A DNA stretch of 64,000 nt, taken from positions 1 through 64,000 of the forward strand of contig DYFK01000011.1 in NCBI GenBank assembly GCA_020725265.1. The letters are read 5' to 3'. Origin of the DNA: Hydrogenophilus sp. (GTDB lineage Bacteria > Pseudomonadota > Gammaproteobacteria > Burkholderiales > Thiobacillaceae). Shown in pieces: positions 20,956 to 29,170 of this stretch (the stretch's first letter is position 1; each line of letters opens with the position of its first letter). Position numbers and translations under genes: made by a program. The notes under the pieces were generated by a model, which worked only from the letters and a program-made list of their open reading frames with translations, made no database searches and was not told the DNA's origin.

Positions 20956-23262
20956 TCAGCTGGCGTCGCGCGGCCGGAGGGCCCATGCCGCCAATTCCGC
21001 CGCCGGCATCGGCCGGCCGAACAGGTAGCCCTGGAAGGCCGGACAGCCGGCCGCGCGCAGGAACACCCATTCCGCCTCGGTCTCGACACCCTCGGCGATC
21101 AGGCCGAGCTGGAGATGCTGGGCCATGGCGATGATGGAACCGACGATGGCGGCGTCCTGGTGGTCCTTGTGGACGTCGCGCACGAACGACTGGTCGATCT
21201 TCAGGCGGTCGATGGGCAGGCGCTTGAGGTAGGCCAGCGAGGAATAGCCGGTGCCGAAATCATCGATGGCGAAACGGATGCCCAGCGCTTTCAGACGCCC
21301 CATGCGCGCGACGGTCTCGTCGACGTCGACCAGCAGCAGGCTTTCGGTGACTTCCAGCTCCAGCATGCGCGGGTTGGCGCCGGTCTCGGCCAACGCGGAT
21401 TCGACCTGTTCGACGAAATCGGCCTGATGGAACTGTCGGGAACTGACGTTGACCGAGACCATGGTCAGATGGGGCGCCAGTTCCGGATCGTCCCGCCAGC
21501 CGACCTGACGGGCCAGCGCCTGCCGCAGTACCCAGTTGCCGAGCGGCACGATCAGGCCCGAATCCTCGGCCAGCGGGATGAACTCGGCCGGGCTGATCAG
21601 GCCGCGCTCGGGATGATTCCAGCGCACCAGCGCCTCGCAGCCGCGAACCTGGCCCACCGCGTCGGTCTGGGGCTGGTAGAGCACGGTGAACTCCTCCCGC
21701 TCCAGCGCGCGGCGCATGTCCTTTTCCAGGCGCAGACGCCGTTCGGCCAGGCTGCCCATGTCCGCCTCGTAGAAACGGATGGTGTTGCGGCCGGCCTGCT
21801 TGGCCTGGTTCATGGCGATGTCGGCGTGGCTGACCAGGGCGTTGCCAGTGTCGCCGTCTGGCGGGAACAGCGTGATGCCGACGCTGGCGTCGAGCTGGAG
21901 ATCGTGGCCGTCGACGCGCACCGGTTCGGCCAGGCGCGCGGCCAGCTCGGTGGCGAGGGCGTGCGCGCGGCGCGCGGCGGCGGCGACGTCGCGGCCGAGC
22001 GACGGCGACAGGATCACGAACTCGTCGCCGCCCCATCGCGACAGGGTGTCGCCAGCCCGCAGGCTGGCGGCGAACATGCGGCTGACCTCGCGCAGATAGC
22101 GGTCGCCGACAGTGTGGCCGAGCGCGTCGTTGATGGTCTTGAAACGGTCGAGGTCGAGGAACAGGACGGCGCCGATGTCGTCGTGGGCGCGCGCGCGTTC
22201 CATTTCCAGTTCCAGCCGGTCGGCGAGCAGCCGGCGGTTGGGCAGGCCGGTGAGTTCGTCGTGGTAGGCCATGTACTCGATGCGATCGTCCGACAGCCTG
22301 CGCTCCAGCCCCAGATTGAGCACGTCGGTAACGCGCGCCAGGAAATCCGACCAGCGCTCCGCCGACATCCGGCTGGCCGGCGCATGGTAGACCAGCATGC
22401 CCAGGCGCTCGCCTTCGATTTCGATGGGCACGACGAAACGCGGCGGATCGCCATCGGTGATCGGCAAACCGAGTGGGCACGGCAAAGCACAGCGATAGGC
22501 GATGCCAGGTTCGACACGATCGAGATGGACGATGTCACGCTGGAAGCGTTCGTCGTCGACCTGGCTGATGCGTCCGTCGCCAGTGGTGGCGCCGACACCG
22601 AGCCGACCGATGCGCTCGCTGTCGCGGTTCAACACCAGATGGGCGTACGCCCCCTCGCCCGACCATTCCAGCCGGGAACCGAGCACCTCCATGGCGGCGT
22701 CGAGAAAATCGGAAGCCGTGGTGTGCTGGAGCCCCAGGGCCAATAGTTCGCCGAGGATGTGCTCCTCCTGCATGGAAAAGCGCAGGGCCTCGTTGGACTG
22801 TTCCAGTTGCCGGGTGCGCTCGGCCACCCGCTGTTCGAGCTCGGCGTTGATCGATTTCAACGCGCGCCGGGCCTGAGCCAGCTCCAGATGCGTGCGCGCG
22901 CGCACCAGCACCTCCTCGATCTGGAATGGCTTGACGATGTAGTCGACGCCGCCGGCCTGGAAGGCATGGACCTTGTCCTCCATGTCCTGCAAGGCGCTGA
23001 TGAAGATCACCGGCACGTCGGCCAGCTCCGGATCGGACTGGATGCGGCGGCAGACTTCATAACCGTCCATGCCGGGCATGCGGATGTCGAGCAGGATCAG
23101 ATCCGGCAGACCGGTGCGCAGGGAACGCAGCGCGATCTCGCCGGACAACGCCGGCCGCACCTTGTAGCCTGCCTGCTGAAGCATGCCGCCAAGCACCTTC
23201 AGGTTGTTCGGGTTGTCGTCGACGATCATGACGACGGCCGGCGCGGATTGAATATCGCTCAT
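20956..23262 (-). CDS. Response regulator with GGDEF and EAL domains (c-di-GMP turnover)
   Basis: A 768-aa soluble protein. The N-terminal receiver has phospho-acceptor D59 (LLDIRMPGMDGYE) and K near residue 109 (YIVKPFQ). A coiled coil (LKSINAELEQRVAERTRQLEQ) leads to a GAF-like region at about 165-315. The GGDEF domain has an intact GGDEF at 411-415 (RWGGDEF), and the EAL domain has EAL at 543-545 and DDFGTGYSSL. Both catalytic domains look competent, so it may both make and degrade c-di-GMP. I chose Met at 23262 (MSDIQSAP); 23271 and 23298 are alternatives. It is the first gene of the sensory operon. Confidence 0.93.
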   Translation of the reverse strand: MSDIQSAPAVVMIVDDNPNNLKVLGGMLQQAGYKVRPALSGEIALRSLRTGLPDLILLDIRMPGMDGYEVCRRIQSDPELADVPVIFISALQDMEDKVHAFQAGGVDYIVKPFQIEEVLVRARTHLELAQARRALKSINAELEQRVAERTRQLEQSNEALRFSMQEEHILGELLALGLQHTTASDFLDAAMEVLGSRLEWSGEGAYAHLVLNRDSERIGRLGVGATTGDGRISQVDDERFQRDIVHLDRVEPGIAYRCALPCPLGLPITDGDPPRFVVPIEIEGERLGMLVYHAPASRMSAERWSDFLARVTDVLNLGLERRLSDDRIEYMAYHDELTGLPNRRLLADRLELEMERARAHDDIGAVLFLDLDRFKTINDALGHTVGDRYLREVSRMFAASLRAGDTLSRWGGDEFVILSPSLGRDVAAAARRAHALATELAARLAEPVRVDGHDLQLDASVGITLFPPDGDTGNALVSHADIAMNQAKQAGRNTIRFYEADMGSLAERRLRLEKDMRRALEREEFTVLYQPQTDAVGQVRGCEALVRWNHPERGLISPAEFIPLAEDSGLIVPLGNWVLRQALARQVGWRDDPELAPHLTMVSVNVSSRQFHQADFVEQVESALAETGANPRMLELEVTESLLLVDVDETVARMGRLKALGIRFAIDDFGTGYSSLAYLKRLPIDRLKIDQSFVRDVHKDHQDAAIVGSIIAMAQHLQLGLIAEGVETEAEWVFLRAAGCPAFQGYLFGRPMPAAELAAWALRPRDAS

Positions 23263-23347
23263 ATCCCGCATTATCGACCAAGGCACCGATTCCGGCATCC
23301 GGCCGGCGGCATTCCAGGCTCCCCCGGCCGGTGATCGACGCCGGCGC

Positions 23348-23363
23348 TGTCACAAACCCGACA
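23348..23363 (+). promoter_or_regulatory. NifA upstream activator site for iscA-nifU-nifS
   Basis: Perfect TGT-N10-ACA (23348-23350 and 23361-23363), 92 bp upstream of the -24 element. Confidence 0.8.
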
Positions 23364-23427
23364 AGGCCACGACGGCGTGCCCTTTCGGACATCAATCCGC
23401 TCCAGGCTAACGAAAAATATTCATTGG

Positions 23428-23440
23428 AATCATCGATTTG
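23428..23440 (+). promoter_or_regulatory. IHF-like binding site in the iscA-nifUS promoter
   Basis: AATCATCGATTTG matches WATCAR-N4-TTR with one mismatch. It lies in an AT-rich patch 15 bp upstream of the -24 box, between the NifA site and the promoter, where a bend would aid looping. Confidence 0.55.
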
Positions 23441-23455
23441 CGAATTCATATCGGA

Positions 23456-23470
23456 TGGCACGCGATTTGC
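23456..23470 (+). promoter_or_regulatory. Sigma-54 (-24/-12) promoter of iscA-nifU-nifS
   Basis: TGGCACG-CGAT-TTGC is a perfect consensus match. The start codon of iscA is 40 bp downstream. Confidence 0.92.
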
Positions 23471-23509
23471 GATCCGGAAGTCATCGAGGTTCAACCGAGG
23501 AGAAACGCG

Positions 23510-23833
23510 ATGCTCACCCTGACCCCCAAAGCCCTGTCCGCCGTCGAGAAGTTCATTCAGGGCGCCGCCACCCCCGTCGTCGGGCTGCGCATCGCCATTT
23601 CCGGCGGTGGCTGCTCGGGTTTCCAGTACGGCATGAGCCTGGAGGAAACCGCCGCCGAGGACGACCTGGTGGTCGAACTCGGCAACGTGAAACTGCTGGT
23701 CGATCCGTTCTCGGCGCCGCTGCTGACCGGTGTCACGGTCGATTTCGTCGACAGCCTGAACGGCTCCGGCTTCAAGTTCGAGAACCCCAACGCGAGCAGC
23801 TCTTGCGCGTGCGGTTCGTCGTTCTCCGCGTAA
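23510..23833 (+). CDS. Nif-type A-type iron-sulfur assembly protein (IscA-nif)
   Basis: A 107-aa A-type carrier from ATG 23510 (ribosome site GAGGAGAAA). It has the three conserved cysteines in GGGCSGFQYG and SSCACGSS. It carries Fe-S clusters or iron from NifU toward nitrogenase targets. The gene is the first of a NifA-controlled iscA-nifU-nifS transcript, 12 bp before nifU. Confidence 0.94.
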   Translation: MLTLTPKALSAVEKFIQGAATPVVGLRIAISGGGCSGFQYGMSLEETAAEDDLVVELGNVKLLVDPFSAPLLTGVTVDFVDSLNGSGFKFENPNASSSCACGSSFSA

Positions 23834-23845
23834 GGGAGCAGCAAA

Positions 23846-24739
23846 ATGTGGGACTACTCCGACAAGGTCAAGGAACACTTCTTCAGCCCGCGCAACTCTG
23901 GCGCGATGGACGACGCCAACGCGGTCGGCGACGTCGGCTCGATCAACTGCGGCGACGCGCTGCGCCTGATGCTCAAGGTCGACCCGGAAACCGAAACCAT
24001 CCAGGACGCCCGCTTCCAGACCTTCGGTTGCGGCTCGGCGATCGCTTCGTCGTCGGCGCTCACCGAGATCATCAAGGGCATGACCCTGGATGACGCGCTC
24101 AAGGTTTCCAACCAGGACATCGCCGATTACCTCGACGGCCTGCCGCCGGAGAAGATGCATTGCTCGGTGATGGGCCGCGAGGCCCTGCAAGCGGCGGTCG
24201 CCAACTATCGCGGCGTGGAATGGAAGGACGACCACGAAGAGGGCGCGCTGATCTGCAAATGCTTCGCCATCGACGCTGTGCTGATCGAAGAGACGGTGCG
24301 CGCCAACAACCTGTCCAGTGTCGAGGACGTGATCCACTACACCAAGGCTGGCGGCGGCTGCTCGTCCTGCCATGAGGGCATCGAGGAAATCCTGGTCAAG
24401 GTGCTGGCCGAACGCGGCGAAACCTTCAATCCGCATGCCGTGGCGGTAAGCAAGGAAGACAAGCCCGGCAAGCTCAACAATCTGCAACGGATCAAGCGCA
24501 TCGAGATGATCCTGGATTCGATCCGTCCGCAATTGCAGCGCGACCACGGCGACATCGAGCTGGTCGACGTCGACGGCAAGACCATCTACGTCAACATGAT
24601 CGGCGCCTGCGCCGGCTGCCAGATGGAAGCACAGACCCTGCAAGGCATCCAGACCCGGCTGATCGAGGATCTGGGCGAATTCGTCAAGGTTGTGCCGTCG
24701 CGCACCGGCTCGTACGCACGCGCCGCCAGCCACGTTTGA
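23846..24739 (+). CDS. nifU: Fe-S cluster scaffold protein NifU
   Basis: A 297-aa full-length three-domain NifU. The N-terminal IscU-like scaffold has cysteines in [18 protein letters not shown] and KMHCSVMG. The central 2Fe-2S domain has [10 protein letters not shown] and [10 protein letters not shown]. The C-terminal Nfu domain has [13 protein letters not shown]. It builds transient 4Fe-4S clusters with sulfur from NifS for NifH and other Nif proteins. The gene follows iscA and is separated from nifS by 49 bp containing a hairpin. Confidence 0.97.
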   Translation: MWDYSDKVKEHFFSPRNSGAMDDANAVGDVGSINCGDALRLMLKVDPETETIQDARFQTFGCGSAIASSSALTEIIKGMTLDDALKVSNQDIADYLDGLPPEKMHCSVMGREALQAAVANYRGVEWKDDHEEGALICKCFAIDAVLIEETVRANNLSSVEDVIHYTKAGGGCSSCHEGIEEILVKVLAERGETFNPHAVAVSKEDKPGKLNNLQRIKRIEMILDSIRPQLQRDHGDIELVDVDGKTIYVNMIGACAGCQMEAQTLQGIQTRLIEDLGEFVKVVPSRTGSYARAASHV

Positions 24740-24744
24740 GCCCC

Positions 24745-24766
24745 CCTCTCCCGCAAGCGGGAGAGG
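24745..24766. repeat. REP-like palindrome between nifU and nifS
   Basis: CCTCTCCCGC (24745-24754) and GCGGGAGAGG (24757-24766) form a perfect 10-bp stem with a 2-nt loop. This is a widespread extragenic palindromic unit in proteobacteria. It may stabilise the nifU mRNA end or modulate the nifU:nifS ratio. Confidence 0.75.
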
Positions 24767-24788
24767 CGCAAACCGAAAGGAAAAAGAT

Positions 24789-25997
24789 ATGGACGGCATC
24801 TACCTCGACAACAACGCCACCACCCGCGTCGACGACGCCGTCGTCGCGGCCATGCTGCCCTTCTTCACCGAGCAGTTCGGCAATCCTTCCTCCATGCACA
24901 GCTTCGGCAACAAGGTCGGCCTGGCGCTGAAGAAGGCACGCATGCAGGTGCAGGAACTGCTCGGCGCCGAGCACGACTCGGAGATCATCTTCACCTCCTG
25001 CGGCACCGAGTCCGACTCCACCGCCATCCTCTCGGCCCTGAAGGCCAGCCCGGAGAAGAAGGAGATCATCACCACCACCATCGAGCACCCGGCCGTGCTG
25101 GCCCTGTGCACGCACCTGGAGAAGGAAGGCTACAAGACCCACTTCCTCAAGGTGGACGAAAAGGGCCGCCTGAATCTGGATGAATACCAGAAGCTGCTCA
25201 CCGACAAGGTCGCCGTGGTCTCGATCATGTGGGCCAACAACGAAACCGGCACCCTGTTCCCGGTCGAGCAGATGGCCGAAATGGCGCACGCCAAGGGCAT
25301 CCCCTTCCACACCGACGCCGTGCAGGCCGTGGGCAAGGTGCCCATCGATCTCAAGAACAGCAAGATCGACATGCTGTCCCTGTCCGGCCACAAGCTGCAC
25401 GCGCCCAAGGGCGTCGGCGTGCTCTACCTGCGCCGGGGTGTGCGCTTCCGCCCGCTGCTGCGCGGCGGCCACCAGGAACGCGGCCGCCGGGCCGGCACCG
25501 AGAACACCGCCGCCATCGTCGGCCTCGGCCTCGCCTGCGAACAGGCCATGCGGCACATGCACTTTGAAAACACCGAAGTGAAACGCCTGCGCGACAAGCT
25601 GGAAGCCGGCATCCTGGCCAAGGTGCCGCGCGCCTTCGCCACCGGGGATGTAAGCAACCGCCTTCCCAACACCAGCAACATCGCCTTCGAATTCATCGAA
25701 GGCGAGGCCATCCTGCTGCTGTTGAACAAGTTCGGCATCGCCGCGTCATCGGGCTCCGCCTGCACCTCCGGCTCGCTGGAACCCAGCCACGTCATGCGCG
25801 CCATGGGCATCCCCTATACCGCCGCCCACGGCACGATCCGGTTTTCGCTGTCGCGCTACTCGACCGAAGCCGAGGTCGACCGGGTCATCCAGGTGGTACC
25901 GGAGATCGTCGCGCAGTTGAGGAAACTGTCGCCCTACTGGGGCGAGAATGGCCCGGCCGAGGAACCGGAGAAAGCGTTCGCGCCGGTGTATGCGTGA
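24789..25997 (+). CDS. nifS: Cysteine desulfurase NifS
   Basis: A 402-aa PLP enzyme from ATG 24789 (MDGIYLDNNATTRVDDAV; ribosome site AAAGGAAAAAG). It has the PLP lysine in SLSGHKLHAPKGVGVLYLR and the active-site cysteine in SSGSACTSGSLEPSHVMRAMG, a class I NifS-type loop. It mobilises sulfur from cysteine to NifU. Its local GC and codon usage look slightly less biased than the flanks. The gene is convergent with dsrA. Confidence 0.97.
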   Translation: MDGIYLDNNATTRVDDAVVAAMLPFFTEQFGNPSSMHSFGNKVGLALKKARMQVQELLGAEHDSEIIFTSCGTESDSTAILSALKASPEKKEIITTTIEHPAVLALCTHLEKEGYKTHFLKVDEKGRLNLDEYQKLLTDKVAVVSIMWANNETGTLFPVEQMAEMAHAKGIPFHTDAVQAVGKVPIDLKNSKIDMLSLSGHKLHAPKGVGVLYLRRGVRFRPLLRGGHQERGRRAGTENTAAIVGLGLACEQAMRHMHFENTEVKRLRDKLEAGILAKVPRAFATGDVSNRLPNTSNIAFEFIEGEAILLLLNKFGIAASSGSACTSGSLEPSHVMRAMGIPYTAAHGTIRFSLSRYSTEAEVDRVIQVVPEIVAQLRKLSPYWGENGPAEEPEKAFAPVYA

Positions 25998-26019
25998 CAT
26001 GGCAGGCTGACGATGCTTG

Positions 26020-26178
26020 GAGGCCTACCGTGCCCCCGAGCAAAACCACAGCTTTACCTTCGCTGTCGAGAAAAGCGCCGTCCCAGGCATCATCGTAGCG
26101 CCGTACCGGATCGCTGATGGTGACGCCACTTGCGAGTAGCGCGCGGTCGGTGTCGTACGCGTTCTCGACCGCCAGGGT
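26020..26178 (-). pseudogene. C-terminal remnant of a VOC/glyoxalase-family gene
   Basis: Minus-strand translation gives VENAYDTDRALLASGVTISD, then PVRRYDDAWDGAFLDSEGKAVVLLGG. This is the typical C-terminal half of VOC (glyoxalase/bleomycin-resistance) proteins, with the helix, beta-turn W-G-A-FLDSEGK and final strand. There is no start codon and the N-terminal half is missing. The frame abuts the dsrA stop and runs on into antisense of nifS without its own stop. It is best read as gene debris at a rearrangement junction. Confidence 0.55.
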
Positions 26179-27509
26179 CAGGCCGCGGCGGCCATTTCCC
26201 CACCACCTCGCCGGCCGGCCGCCTCCGCCTTGCGCGCGAACCACTTCTCGGCCTCCTCGTCCCAGCCGTCGGCGCGGATGTAGGGATTGGTTCTCGGGTG
26301 GGTGATCATGTTCGGGTCGATGTCGACGCCGATGCCTTCGAGGAAATTGACCAGACCGATGCGTTCGATCATTTCGCCGGTGCGTTCGTGCTCCAGCGCG
26401 TTCTCGGCGAAGAAGTCCAGCACCGATCGCGCCAGGTCGTTGAGTTTCTCGAAATCGTCGTCGGTCTCCAGCTTCATGAACGGAATGATCACGGTGCCCA
26501 TGGTGGCGCCGATCTTGAGCACGCCCTTGCCGCCGATCAGGATGGTGACGCCCTTGTCGCGGCCGGGCAGCAAGGCGCCGGGCATGACGTTCAGACAATG
26601 CATGCAGCGCACGCAGTTGTGATTGTCGATGGCCATTTCGCTGGTTTCCGAGACCCGCAACACCGTCTCGTGGACAGCGGCCGGCGCGCCGGCCTGACGC
26701 AACGTGATCGCGCGGGTGGGACACAACCCGACCACCATGTTCATCAGGTCGTTCATGGAATGCGCGGCCATCCATTGGTCGGCGATGGTCTGGTCGGCGC
26801 GGATGTTGTCGCGCCAGGTGCCGATGGTGGCCATGTCGGAGCGCTGGATGGCATTGACGCAGTCGTTCGGACAGCCGGAGAACTTGAACTTGAATTTGTA
26901 CGGCAGGCTCGGCCGGTGCATGTCGTCGAGATTGCTGTTGATGACCTTGCGCAACGCGCGCGCCTCGTCATAACAGGACATTTCGCAACGGGCGGCGCCG
27001 ACGCAGGACATCGAGGTGCGTAGCGCCGGGCCGGCGCCGCCAAGGTCGAAGCCAAGCGCGTTGAGGCGGTCGAACGCCCGCTGCACGTTTTCGGAGCGAA
27101 TGCCCTGGAACATGATGTCTCCGGACTGGCCATGGAAGGCGATCAGGCCGGAGCCGCCGGTGTCCACCCAGGCATCGCACAACTGACGCAACAGCTCGGA
27201 GGTGTAGTGCATGCCGGCCGGCGGCTGCACGCGGAAGGTGTGGAATTCGGCGGCCTCCGGAAATTTCGGGCTGCCGTCCGCGTTCTTCAGTTCGGTGAAA
27301 CGCGGAATGATGCCGGCGCCGTAGCCGACCACGCCGACGGTGCCCCCTTTCCAGTAACCGGTCCGGGTCTGGTAGGACGTTTCCAGTTGACCGAGCAGAT
27401 CGGCCATCATCGGACTGTCGCCGGCCAGACGCTTGAGCCCGGTGACGAAGGACGGCCACGGGCCGGATTCGAGCTGGTCGAGATAGGGGGTTTCGGGTAA
27501 CGCGTTCAT
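26178..27509 (-). CDS. dsrA: Dissimilatory-type sulfite reductase alpha subunit (orphan DsrA)
   Basis: A 443-aa protein with strong DsrA character: TPYLDQLESGPWPSFVTG, GYWKGGTVGVVGYGAGIIPRF and GLIAFHGQSGDIMFQG. Siroheme-4Fe-4S ligands are intact as C169-x5-C175 and C213-x3-C217 (SGCPNDC). A ferredoxin domain has C263, C299, C302 and C305. About 24 residues (around 272-293) appear inserted before the ferredoxin motif. DsrA normally works only as alpha2beta2 with DsrB, whose gene always follows it; here the downstream DNA is a VOC remnant and nifS. No other dsr gene is in the window. ATG 27509 has a GAGGAGGA ribosome site. The gene is inserted between nifS and nifV in opposite orientation. Confidence 0.93.
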   Translation of the reverse strand: MNALPETPYLDQLESGPWPSFVTGLKRLAGDSPMMADLLGQLETSYQTRTGYWKGGTVGVVGYGAGIIPRFTELKNADGSPKFPEAAEFHTFRVQPPAGMHYTSELLRQLCDAWVDTGGSGLIAFHGQSGDIMFQGIRSENVQRAFDRLNALGFDLGGAGPALRTSMSCVGAARCEMSCYDEARALRKVINSNLDDMHRPSLPYKFKFKFSGCPNDCVNAIQRSDMATIGTWRDNIRADQTIADQWMAAHSMNDLMNMVVGLCPTRAITLRQAGAPAAVHETVLRVSETSEMAIDNHNCVRCMHCLNVMPGALLPGRDKGVTILIGGKGVLKIGATMGTVIIPFMKLETDDDFEKLNDLARSVLDFFAENALEHERTGEMIERIGLVNFLEGIGVDIDPNMITHPRTNPYIRADGWDEEAEKWFARKAEAAGRRGGGEMAAAA

Positions 27510-27567
27510 GATCGATCCTCCTCGCTTGCGCGATCGCCGCCGGGCCGGACCCGGCGCGAGACAACAA

Positions 27568-27592
27568 AAAACCAACTATTTCTGTCAAGTAT
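27568..27592 (-). promoter_or_regulatory. IscR type-1-like operator and -35 element upstream of dsrA
   Basis: Read on the minus strand, the 25 bp from 27592 begin ATACTTGACAG and continue AAATAGTTGG. I count 21 of 25 positions matching the type-1 IscR consensus ATASYYGAC...GTCRRSTAT as I remember it. A TTGACA at 27588-27583 would be the -35; the -10 is weak. It lies 59-83 bp before the dsrA start. Confidence 0.5.
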
Positions 27593-27634
27593 AGACCGCG
27601 AACGCCGTCCCGCCAGGCGACGGTCCGCGGGCTT

Positions 27635-27650
27635 TGTAGCAAATCCGACG
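27635..27650 (+). promoter_or_regulatory. Near-consensus NifA site upstream of nifV
   Basis: TGT-N10-ACG, one mismatch from TGT-N10-ACA, 93 bp upstream of the -24 box. The spacing equals that of the perfect site at iscA-nifUS, which supports it. Confidence 0.5.
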
Positions 27651-27715
27651 AAAGCCGTGCCCACGTGTCCTTGCCGACCGGCTCCGGCCCGGCCCATGCA
27701 TAAATAATCACGAAT

Positions 27716-27728
27716 AATCAGTCACTTG
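27716..27728 (+). promoter_or_regulatory. IHF consensus site in the nifV promoter
   Basis: AATCAGTCACTTG is a perfect WATCAR-N4-TTR match, 15 bp upstream of the -24 box and in an AT-rich stretch. Confidence 0.7.
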
Positions 27729-27743
27729 CAATCCAATGATGGC

Positions 27744-27758
27744 TGGCATGGCGTTTGC
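27744..27758 (+). promoter_or_regulatory. Sigma-54 (-24/-12) promoter of the nifV operon
   Basis: TGGCATG-GCGT-TTGC, one substitution from consensus and with GG-N10-GC spacing. Transcription would start near 27770, which excludes the upstream in-frame ATGs of nifV at 27726 and 27771 as useful starts. Confidence 0.88.
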
Positions 27759-27791
27759 GAACAGTGGCTCATGACAATCCGGAACCACACC

Positions 27792-28940
27792 ATGCCCCTT
27801 CCCGCCATCACCATCGACGACACCACGCTACGCGACGGCGAGCAGTCGGCCGGGGTCGCGTTCACGCTGGAGGAAAAGCTGGACATCGCTCGTCGGCTGG
27901 ATGCTCTCGGCGTGCCAGAGCTGGAAGTCGGCATTCCGGCCATGGGCGATGGCGAACGCGAGAGCATCCGCGCGGTCGCCGGGCTCGGCCTGAACGCCAG
28001 GCTGGTGGTCTGGAGCCGCATGCACAGCGGTGATCTGGAAGCCTGCCGGAACATGAACGTGCGGATGGTCGACCTGTCGATTCCGGTCTCCGACCTGCAC
28101 ATCGGCAAGAAGCTCAAGCGCGACCGCGCCTGGGTACTGAAGACCATCGCCGACATGGTGCCGCGCGCGCTCGATCTGGGCCTGGAAGTCATCGTCGGTG
28201 GCGAGGATGCCTCGCGCGCCGACCTCGATTTCCTGATGCGCGTGGTGACCGTCGCGGAGGCCGCCGGCGCGCGCCGCTTCCGTTTCGCCGACACGCTCGG
28301 CGTGATGGAGCCGTTCGGCGTGCACGAAACCATCCGCACCCTGCGTTCGGTGACCGATCTGGAAATCGAGATGCACGCGCACGACGATCTCGGTCTGGCC
28401 ACCGCCAACACCCTGGCCGCCTGCCGGGCCGGCGCGACCCACGTCAACACCACCGTCAACGGTCTCGGCGAGCGCGCCGGCAACGCCGCGCTGGAGGAAG
28501 TCGCGCTGGGTCTGAAAAAATTGCACGGACTCGATACCGGCGTCGATCTGGCCGCCTTTCCCGCCCTGTCCGAACTGGTCGCGGCCGCTTCCGGACGGCC
28601 GGTGGCCTGGCAGAAGAGCGTGGTCGGCGAAGGCGCGTTCACGCACGAGGCCGGCATCCACGTCGATGGCCTGCTCAAGGATCCTGAGACCTATCAGTGC
28701 TTCGACCCGCGCGAAGTGGGCCGCGACCACCGCCTGGTGGTCGGCAAGCACTCCGGTTCCAGCGGCGTGCTCGCCGCCTACGCGCGCATGGGTCTGGAGC
28801 TCAGCCCGGCCGAGGCGCGCGCGCTGCTGCCCGACATCCGCGCCTTCGCGGAACGGGCCAAGCGGGCGCCTGCCGATCACGAACTTTGGTTCATCTACCG
28901 GAACCGGGTCGGCCGCGCGGCCACCGGCGCGGTGCATTGA
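27792..28940 (+). CDS. nifV: Homocitrate synthase NifV
   Basis: A 382-aa protein of the isopropylmalate/homocitrate synthase family. It has TLRDGEQSAGVAF at the N-terminus (metal/2-oxoacid site), HAHDDLGLATANTLAACRAGATHVNTTVNGLGERAGNA in the barrel, and HEAGIHVDGLL. It condenses acetyl-CoA with 2-oxoglutarate to homocitrate, the organic ligand of FeMo-co. The start is ATG 27792 (MPLPAITIDD), fixed by the sigma-54 promoter position. First gene of the nifV-cysE-nifWZM operon. Confidence 0.96.
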   Translation: MPLPAITIDDTTLRDGEQSAGVAFTLEEKLDIARRLDALGVPELEVGIPAMGDGERESIRAVAGLGLNARLVVWSRMHSGDLEACRNMNVRMVDLSIPVSDLHIGKKLKRDRAWVLKTIADMVPRALDLGLEVIVGGEDASRADLDFLMRVVTVAEAAGARRFRFADTLGVMEPFGVHETIRTLRSVTDLEIEMHAHDDLGLATANTLAACRAGATHVNTTVNGLGERAGNAALEEVALGLKKLHGLDTGVDLAAFPALSELVAAASGRPVAWQKSVVGEGAFTHEAGIHVDGLLKDPETYQCFDPREVGRDHRLVVGKHSGSSGVLAAYARMGLELSPAEARALLPDIRAFAERAKRAPADHELWFIYRNRVGRAATGAVH

Positions 28941-28942
28941 TC

Positions 28943-29170
28943 ATGCATGCCACCCTGCCCCCCCTTTCCTGGCTCTGGCCGGCGACGACGCGCGCGCGCC
29001 AGGGCCACGCCAGCCACCGCGCCTGGCTGACCATGCTGCTGGCCGGCGTATTCACGGTCTGCCATCCGGCCAGCGCGCGGCCGCGCGTGCTGACCGCCGA
29101 ACGGCCGCCGGCGATCCGCGCGCCGGTGGCCGGATCGCCAGGCGCGTCGACGGAGTCCGACCATGTCTGA
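28943..29170 (+). CDS. 75-aa hypothetical membrane/secreted protein between nifV and cysE
   Basis: ATG 28943 lies 2 bp after the nifV stop. The product has a basic N-terminal part, a hydrophobic segment [19 protein letters not shown] that could be a TM anchor or late signal peptide, and a Pro/Arg-rich tail. The 3' end overlaps the cysE start by 8 bp. I know no family. It could be a spurious frame, but it fills the nifV-cysE gap exactly. Confidence 0.4.
   Translation: MHATLPPLSWLWPATTRARQGHASHRAWLTMLLAGVFTVCHPASARPRVLTAERPPAIRAPVAGSPGASTESDHV

Noticed and set aside
27726-27771. Upstream ATGs as nifV starts
   Set aside because: They lie upstream of, or at, the transcript start predicted from the sigma-54 promoter at 27744-27758.
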